Assembly (NCBI GenBank): GCA_023407575.1
Contig: JAEYLX010000075.1
Location: 310,001 to 374,000 of the forward strand
Length of the DNA stretch: 64,000 bases
Direction of reading: 5' to 3'
From: Bacillota bacterium
Lineage (GTDB): Bacteria; Bacillota; Clostridia; Lachnospirales; Lachnospiraceae
The translations under genes were made by a program, and so were the position numbers. The notes under the pieces are model-generated. The model did not search any database. It had not been told where the DNA came from and worked only from the letters and a program-made list of their open reading frames with translations. Positions 34,318 to 42,394 of the stretch are shown here, piece by piece; the stretch's first letter is position 1; every line of letters starts with the position of its first letter.

Positions 34318-35880
34318 TTATAATAGAATTTCCCCTGTTGCTATATTGCTCCCAAACAATTCGTCATGTTCTACGAACAGTAGGGTAGGCTGAAAGGTCA
34401 GAATTGCTTTCTCTAACTGCTCTCTGAAATAGACATCCATAAAGTTTAAAGGCTCATCCAGCAGCAGCAAATGGTTCGGGGAGGATAACGCTCTGGCAAT
34501 ATCTATTTTCTTTAGTTCTCCACTGCTGAAGGTTTCCAAGGGCTTTTGCAATATATCATACCTTAAATCCAATCGGTGACAGATTTCCATAAACCTGTTT
34601 TTCCTATCACCCTCCGAGATTAAGTCCCTAAGTAGTCCTTCCGTCCACAATGGTTCTTGAAATGCAGTTTCCATTACCAGTCCTCCCGCATAATGAACTT
34701 TAGTGCTTATAATTTTTCTTCCTATAATTTTAAGCAAAGTACTTTTCCCAGCACCGTTTCTGCCACGAATCCATATCCTTTCACCTTTATGAATTGCGAA
34801 AGACAGCTTTTCAAATAATGGCTCATGTGTATATCCAAAGGATAAGTCATAGGCCGAAACAAGACAATCTGCTCCGTTCTCCTGCTGTTTTAGCATTAAT
34901 TCAGGTGTTATTTCATAATTCTTCAGTAAATTCTTTTTATCCTTTAGATTATCCTGAATATTTTGCTCAGCTGTCTTTGCCTGCCTCATAAACTTTGCAG
35001 CTCTGGTGCCATTGCCTCTGTTATGGGTTGCAAAAGGGTTTTTCTCTTTCTCCGCCATAGCTGCCCAGCTTCTGGTTCTTACTGATACCTTTTCTAAGGC
35101 CTCAACTTCCCGCTCCAGCTTTGCCCTAGTACGAAACTCATATTCCTCCAGCATCTCTTTGTTCTTCTTCCAGGAAGAATAGTTTCCTTTTTCTATTGCA
35201 ATGTCTGCTTTATTAATGGAAAGTACATGGTCCACTACCTGATCAATAAAGCTTCTATCATGGGAAACCACCAGAAACCCCTGTTTATTTCGAAGATACT
35301 CAGCCAAAATCTGCTTTCCTTCAAGATCAAGATGATTCGTTGGTTCATCCAATAAAACAAATGCATTTTTTCTTAAAAACAAAGAAATAATCTGCAGTTT
35401 TGTCTGTTCACCACCGGAGAGCAGTTCATAATCCTGTCCCAGCAGTCTTTCGGGAAGCTTCATCAAATTCATTTCTCTTTTAATATTGCTCTCTACCAAA
35501 AATCCATCCAGCTCCATATACTCTGATAGAATTCTCTGGTATTCGTCCATGTCATTCTCATTGGCAGAAAGGAGGTAATCCATTCTATCCTCCATCGATT
35601 TCAAGCAGCCAATGCTTTCTTTCATCACATCCAATGCATTCTTATACTCTGTTTTTAGGGCATACGGAAACAGTTCCATGACAACATCCTTTATTATCCT
35701 CCCCTGATCCGGCTCCAACTCCCCCTGCAGCAATCGGAGAAAGGTTGTTTTCCCTCTTCCGTTGCGACCAATCAGTCCTAATTTCCAATCAGTATCAAAG
35801 GACAGGTTGACCTTGTTAAAAATTGACTGGTAATATTCTTTATAAGTAAAACATAAATCATTTATTATAATTCTCGACAT
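34318..35880 (-). CDS. ABC-F ribosome-protection ATPase (Lsa/Vga/VmlR/CplR type)
   Basis: A 520-residue soluble protein with two ABC domains and no membrane part. Domain 1: Walker A GLIGRNGRGKTTFL (about 36-49), signature LLSGGEQTK, Walker B VLLDEPTNHLDLE. A charged helical linker (about 215-300; EYEFRTRAKLEREVEALEKVSVRTRSWAAMA) carries the antibiotic-resistance determinant loop in this family. Domain 2: Walker A GRNGAGKSTLL, signature FSSGELKKID, Walker B LLLLDEPLNFMDV. Related proteins dislodge lincosamides, streptogramin A and pleuromutilins from the ribosome. The 360-base leader encodes a short peptide and several hairpins, the usual design for antibiotic-induced expression. The drug range cannot be read from sequence. 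Confidence 0.88.
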   Translation of the reverse strand: MSRIIINDLCFTYKEYYQSIFNKVNLSFDTDWKLGLIGRNGRGKTTFLRLLQGELEPDQGRIIKDVVMELFPYALKTEYKNALDVMKESIGCLKSMEDRMDYLLSANENDMDEYQRILSEYMELDGFLVESNIKREMNLMKLPERLLGQDYELLSGGEQTKLQIISLFLRKNAFVLLDEPTNHLDLEGKQILAEYLRNKQGFLVVSHDRSFIDQVVDHVLSINKADIAIEKGNYSSWKKNKEMLEEYEFRTRAKLEREVEALEKVSVRTRSWAAMAEKEKNPFATHNRGNGTRAAKFMRQAKTAEQNIQDNLKDKKNLLKNYEITPELMLKQQENGADCLVSAYDLSFGYTHEPLFEKLSFAIHKGERIWIRGRNGAGKSTLLKIIGRKIISTKVHYAGGLVMETAFQEPLWTEGLLRDLISEGDRKNRFMEICHRLDLRYDILQKPLETFSSGELKKIDIARALSSPNHLLLLDEPLNFMDVYFREQLEKAILTFQPTLLFVEHDELFGSNIATGEILL

Positions 35881-35900
35881 AGATAGCCTCCTTGTATTTC

Positions 35901-35952
35901 TTACCTGACGGCCATTATGGCGACGAAATCGCCACTATGCTATGCCAGGTAA
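35901..35952 (-). promoter_or_regulatory. Nested hairpin between leader peptide and ABC-F start
   Basis: Outer stem TTACCTG/CAGGTAA (35946-35952 with 35901-35907) and a strong inner stem TGGCGA/TCGCCA (35918-35923 with 35929-35934). The last codons and stop of the leader peptide lie in the outer stem, so a stalled ribosome there would change its folding. The ABC-F Shine-Dalgarno AAGGAGG is about a dozen bases further on. Confidence 0.75.
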
Positions 35953-36005
35953 TATGACCTGTTAACAGTTGCTGTGTGGGTTATTCTTAATTTAATAAAC
36001 ATCAT
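35940..36005 (-). CDS. Leader peptide of the ABC-F gene (21 residues)
   Basis: A short open frame with AAAGGAGG seven bases before its ATG. The peptide begins MMFIKLRI, continues with Thr/His/Ala/Val residues, and ends RSYYLA before TAG. It lies 59 bases upstream of the ABC-F start and its 3' end is within a nested hairpin. Known antibiotic-inducible ABC-F genes (for example vmlR and lmo0919) have such upstream frames, where a drug-stalled ribosome allows expression of the main gene. The sequence itself does not match a leader peptide I can name. Confidence 0.75.
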   Translation of the reverse strand: MMFIKLRITHTATVNRSYYLA

Positions 36006-36029
36006 CTGAAAGCCTCCTTTCGCTAACCT

Positions 36030-36186
36030 AAGGTAATACCTTGTTTTTGGGCATAAAAATACCCATCTTTTAACATTTGTTACAAAAGCCTACGCTCCTG
36101 TAACAAACAATAAAATACGCTAATAAACCCTGATACAAGTCAGAGTCAGCTACCTTTAGGGTAGTTTCTTAGCGCATTTTATTGTT
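36030..36186 (-). promoter_or_regulatory. Structured 5' part of the ABC-F leader
   Basis: In order of transcription: an 18-base stem (36169-36186 with 36106-36123, fully paired in RNA counting one G-U), whose second arm is U-rich and may terminate transcription; a nine-base stem (36099-36107 with 36076-36084) that shares two bases with it; GGGTATTTTTATGCCC (36049-36064); and AAGGTATTACCTT (36030-36042). Such alternatives suggest attenuation ahead of the leader peptide. Confidence 0.65.
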
Positions 36187-36248
36187 GTTAAAAAATAGGT
36201 TAATCAACATACTGTATTACAACCTCAGTCTTTCTCAAAATCAACTTT

Positions 36249-36277
36249 ATTGTATTACAGATGTTACACAAAGTCAA
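36249..36277 (-). promoter_or_regulatory. Promoter of the ABC-F leader transcript
   Basis: -35 TTGACT (36272-36277), 17-base spacer, -10 TACAAT (36249-36254). It predicts a start near 36242 and a leader of about 360 bases. The remaining 36278-36432 has no feature I can support. Confidence 0.75.
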
Positions 36278-36432
36278 CCGTGCTTTATTTTGGAAATTGT
36301 AAATCTTTTAAGTATAAAACAGAAGGGACTGTAAATCAGATGTTACATTATGAGAAGTCCTGATTCTAGCATCCTCTCCTATTTTATCTAACTAATGCTT
36401 AATTCTATTCCTATATTAACAATATTACAAAT

Positions 36433-38961
36433 TTACGCAGATTCCTCAATTACTTTAATTACTCCACTTTCTACCAACTCAACAAAGATTGGAACTAATT
36501 TCGGATCAAACTGAAAGCCTGCCTGTTCTTTTAAAATACGTAAAGATGTGCTTACAGAGAACGCTTCTTTATAAGGTCGTTCTGAAATCATCGCATCAAA
36601 GGAATCTGCTATACATAGGATTCTTGCAGAAATAGGAATATCTTCTCTAGCAATTCTTCTGGGATAACCCTTACCATCATAACGCTCATGATGCCCAATT
36701 ACCGCAGGAATAACATAATCCAGAGATGGTAAATGTCTGATAATACCGATAGAACTTTCTACATGCCCTTTTACAACCTCATACTCCTCATCGGTTAATT
36801 TACCCGGTTTATTTAAGATTTGCTCCGGAATACCAATCTTGCCGATATCGTGTAAAAGTGCTGCTTCACGCACTATTTCCACATGATCTTCATTCATACC
36901 ATAGGCATATGCCAGTTCAGTTGCATAATAGGCAACATTTCTGGAGTGGTCAAAGGTGTAATGATCCTTTGTATCAATGGCAGCAGTTAAGGCGTATATT
37001 GTGGAAGCATATTCGGAATAGATTCGTTCCTTTCGGTCAATAAAATCCATTACCTTTCGTTCTGCTTTTTGCTCTCTGCCGGTATATAGCATTATCGCAT
37101 TCTTTCCACTGTGCTTCACGGTATAAATTGCCATATCAGCATTGTTGATTAACTGTTTCACATCACTTGCGGCATATGGTATGGAACAGATACCACCACT
37201 AACCGTTAACATCTTTAATGCATAATCAGATTCCCGTTTGTTCATATTCATAATTTGTTTACGAATAATCTCAGCTAAATTCTTTGCCGAGAACATATCA
37301 TAGGCAGGCAGAATAATTGCAAACTCTTTTCCACTATACCGGGCAACCTGTCCATTCGTTCCAACACTAACTCGAATAATATCAGCAATGTTTTGCAGTG
37401 CAATATCACCTTCCTTATTGCCGTATAACTGATTATAAAGTTTAAAGTCATCAATATTAAGGATAATCAGTGCTAAGGAACCCTCTATGTTTTTCTCATA
37501 TTCCTGCTGAATTACTTCATAGAAATATTTACGGTTTAAAAGCCCGGTTAACTCATCCGTTCTAGCCTCCAAATATGCCTTTTCAAACAATTTAGAATTT
37601 TTAACCGCGATAGACCCAATGGAATTAATGGAATCCAAAAAACTGATATCCTTAAAGGTAAATCCAGCTTTTTTCTCTTTTTCGGATAAGAAAATCACAC
37701 CGATCATACCGCTGTCATCTCTTAAAGGAACCATACAACCAATATTTAAATCATGAAGCTGATGTTTCTCTTTTTCCCACATTGACTTATAATCAATTGT
37801 TCTCTTAAAATCTTTCATCAGCAAGCATCCATTGCTTTGCTTTAACTGCACAATTAATGGATTATCCACAGTTAAAGAAAACTTACTCTGTTCTAAAGGG
37901 CTGGTGCTATGTACAATTTCATAACTGGCATTGTTTTTATCACTAATACAGATATATACTGTTTTTATATCAATTGCCTTCTGTATCACCTCCGCCAGCT
38001 CCTGTAATATCTCATTCACGTTCAGACTTCTCGATATGTTTAAACTAAACTCCCTTAAACTTTCCGCCTGCATTACCTCATCTCGGATGAAGAAGGTATC
38101 GATAACCCGCTTCATCATGTAATAAATGAGTGTTGTGGCAATTGTAAAAATGGAGGCAATTACAAGTGTTGTATTTTCGTTTGAAATATAAAAATTGTTA
38201 TTAATTGCTTCCTCCAATGGCTTTATCATATTAATGAATAAGAAAAAGGATATCCCTGCTGAGATTACATAGCAACTGCCTCTAGATACAATTAATCTTA
38301 AGTGAAAGATATTTTTCCGATAAAGGGCATAGAAGATAAAAAATGCGTTTAGAATACCTGCTGCAATATCAGTTGGAAACCCTTGAAATATTGGTACAAG
38401 AAGCAATAAGTGACCCGTATAAAGACATACAATACCCAAAACAATTGGCATAAACTGCTTCCTGGCTAAGGAATTCTGCTGGCTGCTTTTAAATAGAATT
38501 ACTATCATGTGTAGAATGATAGCCATACAAAGAAGAAACACCAGGCTAATTCTCCAGGAAAATTGATACACAAAAACAATTGATTGGTCAGCGCTTACTA
38601 TCCTGCTTCTCGGTGCTTCGAGAAAAAAACCATTCCATACATTAAGACAATTGATACTCAAAACAGATACTAACCAGATCAACCTTTCCTTTGTATATCT
38701 TTGCTCAACGAACTCGCAAGCAAAGGTTAAAAAAGAAAATGGCAGCATCGTTAATCCAAGGAATGAAATATCATACCAGAACTTTGTAGAGGGCAAAACT
38801 TGCATTCTCATACAGAAAGAACCGCCTGTCCAAATGATAAGTACGGATAGCACCAACAAAAATGCATTAATCATCCGATTCTTTTTTGCTGCCAAAAAAG
38901 TTAATAGAATAAAGCAATAGCAAAGTAGGGCAATTACTGGTATATTTGCATAGTTTCCCAT
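36433..38961 (-). CDS. 7TM-GAF-GGDEF-HD-GYP cyclic-di-GMP signalling protein
   Basis: An 842-residue membrane receptor. Residues 1-290 hold about eight hydrophobic helices, of the histidine-kinase 7TM N-terminal type. GAF follows at about 310-455, a GGDEF-family domain at 465-630, and HD-GYP at 660-840. The GGDEF loop reads SGKEF (543-547) in place of GGDEF, so cyclase activity is unlikely; it may bind GTP as a regulator. HD-GYP is intact: HD at 704-705 in LLHDIGKIGIPEQIL and HHERYDGKGYP at 757-767. It should hydrolyse cyclic di-GMP when a ligand of the 7TM or GAF part is bound. Its ATG shares one base with the GH3 gene stop, so it is coupled to that gene. Confidence 0.92.
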   Translation of the reverse strand: MGNYANIPVIALLCYCFILLTFLAAKKNRMINAFLLVLSVLIIWTGGSFCMRMQVLPSTKFWYDISFLGLTMLPFSFLTFACEFVEQRYTKERLIWLVSVLSINCLNVWNGFFLEAPRSRIVSADQSIVFVYQFSWRISLVFLLCMAIILHMIVILFKSSQQNSLARKQFMPIVLGIVCLYTGHLLLLVPIFQGFPTDIAAGILNAFFIFYALYRKNIFHLRLIVSRGSCYVISAGISFFLFINMIKPLEEAINNNFYISNENTTLVIASIFTIATTLIYYMMKRVIDTFFIRDEVMQAESLREFSLNISRSLNVNEILQELAEVIQKAIDIKTVYICISDKNNASYEIVHSTSPLEQSKFSLTVDNPLIVQLKQSNGCLLMKDFKRTIDYKSMWEKEKHQLHDLNIGCMVPLRDDSGMIGVIFLSEKEKKAGFTFKDISFLDSINSIGSIAVKNSKLFEKAYLEARTDELTGLLNRKYFYEVIQQEYEKNIEGSLALIILNIDDFKLYNQLYGNKEGDIALQNIADIIRVSVGTNGQVARYSGKEFAIILPAYDMFSAKNLAEIIRKQIMNMNKRESDYALKMLTVSGGICSIPYAASDVKQLINNADMAIYTVKHSGKNAIMLYTGREQKAERKVMDFIDRKERIYSEYASTIYALTAAIDTKDHYTFDHSRNVAYYATELAYAYGMNEDHVEIVREAALLHDIGKIGIPEQILNKPGKLTDEEYEVVKGHVESSIGIIRHLPSLDYVIPAVIGHHERYDGKGYPRRIAREDIPISARILCIADSFDAMISERPYKEAFSVSTSLRILKEQAGFQFDPKLVPIFVELVESGVIKVIEESA

Positions 38962-40649
38962 TAGCCTATAACCCCTCCCATCCTTTCATAATATTCTGGA
39001 GATTGACGTTTCAGAAACTCCATTACCACATAAGGTGATGGATTCATATGACTAATTGACTTTCCTGTATTTCTTTTGAATCTTGAAAACATACCACATT
39101 TTACAATAGTGATTTCCAGAGGGTCCATTCCCAGGATGTGTTTTAAATCTTTATAATCTTGATCTACATATTTAAAGTAGATAGATAATTGCTCTCTTAA
39201 TATCTCTTTACTGATTGCAGATGAGGTAATGGAAGCCTCTTTCATCTCAACATATAAATGGAGTATTGGTCGATTTTTTTTGAATTCTTTTACAGCAAAC
39301 CAATCTTCAATTGGTAGTCCCGACAAATCTATCACGTCTTGAATACAGTTTTCAGTAATTCTTGTAAATCCAGCAATATCAATTATGGAAGGTATTCGGT
39401 CTATGTATTTAAAACGTGGTATCTTTGTCTCATCCTCTGTGTTCGTTAGTCCTATACATTGGTACATGTCACCTACCCGATATCTTACAAATGCTCCACC
39501 CTTTAGTAACGTAATTACCAACTCATATTTTTCACCCGGAATGACTTCATTCATCAGATAAGATTTTGGTTGATAATCCTGTAGCTCCATTCCTTTCTGC
39601 ATTTCATCTTCCGGAATAAATTCATAAAAACAGGTATCCGGAAAGAAATACATACCATTACGAGTCCAGGTCTCAGTTCCCATAATAGAAGGTTCAGTTC
39701 CAGCAAATAATTCCATAGGACGTACCCCCCACAATTCCTCAAGTTCATCCTTATAACAATGATTATCCGTCCCTGCAACCATAAACCCTTTTAATTTGAA
39801 TAAATCCTTTGGCTTTAGCTCTCTCTTTTCTTTCTTGCATCGGTACTTTGCCATTAGATAACGAATTATCATTGATATAGAGATCTGAAACGAAATGCCA
39901 CCTCCTGCTTTTGTACCAGGTTCTTTTTTACCAGACTCTTTAGAATTTGATGTTTTAGACGAGCCCTTACCCATGGATGCCAAGCTAATGCTTACATAAT
40001 ATGCAACACTTCCAAGTCCGAAAAAGAAATCAATTCCTTTTCGAAGCCCTAGTTTAAAGCCTAATTTGTTACGTTCACGAAAAGACATCTTAACCGCTTC
40101 TTTAACGGTTGGTAAAAATTCAATTCCAATCTCTTCACTTAAAGCAAGGGGGAATAGTCCTGTTGCATAGGGTAACGGAGCCAATCCATATAAAAACTTA
40201 TCCGTGGCACGTACATTGAATTTACCTTTTTTTGAGCTGGTGGAAAGTATTAAGCAAGCAATAATATTATTTTTGTAGGTTTCTAGCATACTTTTGGTAT
40301 AAGGCGCAACCTTGATTGGGTGTTTACCACCCTCCCAAGTGGTCTGAATCCAGATAATTGGCTCATCTGGAAGCATATTCCCCTTCTTTTGCAAAAGTAT
40401 GTCCGCATAATCTCCATAGCTGGTCAGTGGCATCATTCTGCGAAACTCTTCTATTGTGGTAGGTTTTTTATTTCTTAACATAATTCTTCCAAGCTCTGAA
40501 TGACTCCATAACTGTATTTGCTCCAGCATAAGTCTATTCTGGATACTCATGTAGGTATCTAGATCCAAATCTAAAAAGCCACAGTATTCCTTCCAAATTT
40601 TATCCTGTTGGTTGTGCTTTAATTTATCCTCAAATCTCATGTTCTTCAA
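38961..40649 (-). CDS. GH3-family acyl-adenylate/amido synthetase-like ligase
   Basis: A 562-residue protein of the GH3 branch of the adenylate-forming superfamily. Plant members join amino acids to jasmonate or auxin; bacterial members mostly have no known substrate. Family blocks visible: WIQTTWEGGKHPIKVAPYT (about 100-118, the P-loop-like region), ELFAGTEPSIMGTETW (about 325), and FVRYRVGDMYQC (about 405), the Arg/Asp segment that contacts the adenylate. A low-complexity Ser/Lys insert lies at about 228-247. The C-terminal lid contains FSRFKRNTGKS. Its start overlaps the methyltransferase gene by 20 bases, and its stop overlaps the receptor gene by one. The tight unit suggests a dedicated metabolite. 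Confidence 0.85.
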   Translation of the reverse strand: MKNMRFEDKLKHNQQDKIWKEYCGFLDLDLDTYMSIQNRLMLEQIQLWSHSELGRIMLRNKKPTTIEEFRRMMPLTSYGDYADILLQKKGNMLPDEPIIWIQTTWEGGKHPIKVAPYTKSMLETYKNNIIACLILSTSSKKGKFNVRATDKFLYGLAPLPYATGLFPLALSEEIGIEFLPTVKEAVKMSFRERNKLGFKLGLRKGIDFFFGLGSVAYYVSISLASMGKGSSKTSNSKESGKKEPGTKAGGGISFQISISMIIRYLMAKYRCKKEKRELKPKDLFKLKGFMVAGTDNHCYKDELEELWGVRPMELFAGTEPSIMGTETWTRNGMYFFPDTCFYEFIPEDEMQKGMELQDYQPKSYLMNEVIPGEKYELVITLLKGGAFVRYRVGDMYQCIGLTNTEDETKIPRFKYIDRIPSIIDIAGFTRITENCIQDVIDLSGLPIEDWFAVKEFKKNRPILHLYVEMKEASITSSAISKEILREQLSIYFKYVDQDYKDLKHILGMDPLEITIVKCGMFSRFKRNTGKSISHMNPSPYVVMEFLKRQSPEYYERMGGVIG

Positions 40650-41226
40650 TCCTTCCAGGCTGCCCTATTGTTTCAAAACAACGCTTTATACTTTCTTTGT
40701 TTGGTATTAAAAATGGAGTACTATTTTTATATTGTTCATACTCTTCAAAGGTTTTTACAAAAGTCCATTGATCCTGCAGTACAATGTATAGTACATTTAA
40801 AAAGCTAAAAATAAAGGCTGTTAAAATTAACATAGGTAGCATTAAGGCTAGTCCTATGAATATATAAAAACCAATAAACCACAGAACACCCGGATGTCTA
40901 CAGAGTGCATAAATCCCCTCTTGTTGCAACGTCTGACCTCTTTGTTTGCTCTCAATATATGTATTTTGAAAAGGTAAAGCAAAAAATAATGTGTAAATAA
41001 GTAGTACAAAAAACAGAAAAGAAATAGCTCCAAAAACACCCATACGAAATGGTTCCAGTAATACCTTATGTAAATTTGTTAGGACAATCCCTATGGTTGC
41101 TGTAATGATTAGAACGGAACCAACAAAAAAACAGGAGTAGAGCAACTTTACTTTAAAAATAATGCTATTTATATCATATGCAACAAGTAAAAGAAAACCG
41201 ATAATCCCAATAAACAGATACAACAT
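40630..41226 (-). CDS. Isoprenylcysteine/phospholipid methyltransferase-like membrane protein
   Basis: About 198 residues with five or six hydrophobic helices. The stretch EGIYALCRHPGVLWFIGFY (about 108-126 here) matches the RHP motif of ICMT/PEMT-like methyltransferases, which bind S-adenosylmethionine at the membrane and methylate carboxyl or amino groups of lipidic substrates. The C-terminus is cytoplasmic with EEYEQYKNSTPFLIPN, also typical. GGGGG nine bases upstream favours the ATG at 41226; ATGs at 41232 and 41250 are possible. It is the first gene of the overlapping trio with the GH3 ligase and the 7TM/HD-GYP protein. Alternative: a non-enzymatic NnrU-like membrane protein. Confidence 0.7.
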   Translation of the reverse strand: MLYLFIGIIGFLLLVAYDINSIIFKVKLLYSCFFVGSVLIITATIGIVLTNLHKVLLEPFRMGVFGAISFLFFVLLIYTLFFALPFQNTYIESKQRGQTLQQEGIYALCRHPGVLWFIGFYIFIGLALMLPMLILTAFIFSFLNVLYIVLQDQWTFVKTFEEYEQYKNSTPFLIPNKESIKRCFETIGQPGRIEEHEI

Positions 41227-41412
41227 TTCCATATTCCCCCAATGCTTCATTTGAGATAGATAATATCATATTTTTAGACTATTTAAAAGAAATATTTTCC
41301 AAATTATATAAATATTTATAATTTAATACAGCAATTTAAAAAATTGCGAGATTTACTTCCACTATATTCATTTATTCAACACATAAACCATCAAATTTAT
41401 GTGTTTTGCAGT

Positions 41413-41454
41413 AAAAAAATGCTGCCCTGGCATAATTCCATAAGGCAGCATTTT
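41413..41454 (-). terminator. Terminator after the polysaccharide deacetylase gene
   Basis: AAAATGCTGCC pairs with GGCAGCATTTT around an 17-base loop; a T-rich run follows on the minus strand. Positions 41251-41412 are AT-rich and should hold the promoter of the methyltransferase operon; no clear boxes. Confidence 0.88.
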
Positions 41455-41499
41455 ATCATATTTCATGACAAGTGAAACGAATTGTCGTTCCATCTTTTT

Positions 41500-42324
41500 T
41501 TATTGGACTTCCGTAGCACCGACTATATCATCCAAGGTCTTAAATGTATAGCCCATCTGTTCCCATCTGGTGAGTAATTCATCCAGGATTTCTGAATTAG
41601 TTTTTGAAGTACTATGCAATAATACAATAGCACCCGGGTGTATTCTTCCTGTTAATTTCTTAAAAGCTTCCTCTTTGGAGGGTTGCTTATCATTATACCA
41701 ATCTACATATGCTAGACTCCAAAAGAAGGTCTTATACCCCATTTCTTTGGCCATCTTTAAATTACTTTGGCTATATTTTCCCTGTGGTGGTCGATAATAC
41801 TTCACCATTTCTTTCCCGGTTATACTTTTATAAGTAGCTTCAAGGTCTTGAAGTTCTTTACAAAAGGCATCCGTTGAAGATATCTTCGACATATCAGGAT
41901 GTTTATTGGTATGATTTGCAACTTGATGTCCTTCTTCTACCATACGAAGCACTAATTCTGGATTTCTTTCTAGAAAATTACCTACCAAAAAGAAGGTTGC
42001 AGATACCTTATGCTTTTTTAGTGCGTCAAGAATTGCTGGTGTATAGCCGTTTTCATAACCAGCATCAAAGGTTAAGTATATTACCTTTTGCTTTGTATCT
42101 CCCAAGTAATAGGCATCATACTTCAATAGTTCTGCTGACGTAGCATTTGCCGTTGGTGATTGCCCTTCACTTCCATACCCCAGTCCCCAATTTTCACCGC
42201 CAGCTTCTTTCAGCTTTCCGTCATCATAGGCATTTACTAACAATGCCAAGCCACCACCACTAAAATAAAGCAGTATGAATATGAGTAACCATCCCAGTAG
42301 GCTTTTATAATTCGATTTTAACAT
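41500..42324 (-). CDS. Polysaccharide deacetylase (PdaA-like), membrane-anchored
   Basis: A 274-residue protein with one N-terminal signal anchor (about 10-30, LLGWLLIFILLYFSGGGLALLV) and an extracytoplasmic NodB domain (about 75-270). Catalytic and metal motifs are visible: TFDAGYENG (Asp pair), HTNKHPDM (two His), RPPQGKY, and HSTSK near the end. The TFDAGYENG form is that of PdaA enzymes, which deacetylate N-acetylmuramic acid before delta-lactam formation in spore cortex. GGAG six bases before the ATG at 42324 favours that start over 42342. A spore role is an inference from the family. Confidence 0.9.
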   Translation of the reverse strand: MLKSNYKSLLGWLLIFILLYFSGGGLALLVNAYDDGKLKEAGGENWGLGYGSEGQSPTANATSAELLKYDAYYLGDTKQKVIYLTFDAGYENGYTPAILDALKKHKVSATFFLVGNFLERNPELVLRMVEEGHQVANHTNKHPDMSKISSTDAFCKELQDLEATYKSITGKEMVKYYRPPQGKYSQSNLKMAKEMGYKTFFWSLAYVDWYNDKQPSKEEAFKKLTGRIHPGAIVLLHSTSKTNSEILDELLTRWEQMGYTFKTLDDIVGATEVQ

Positions 42325-42394
42325 CTTAGACTCCAAAAACATTTCTTAATAATGTATATTTGCATAACCGCCTAAGCATGACTATAATCTTATC

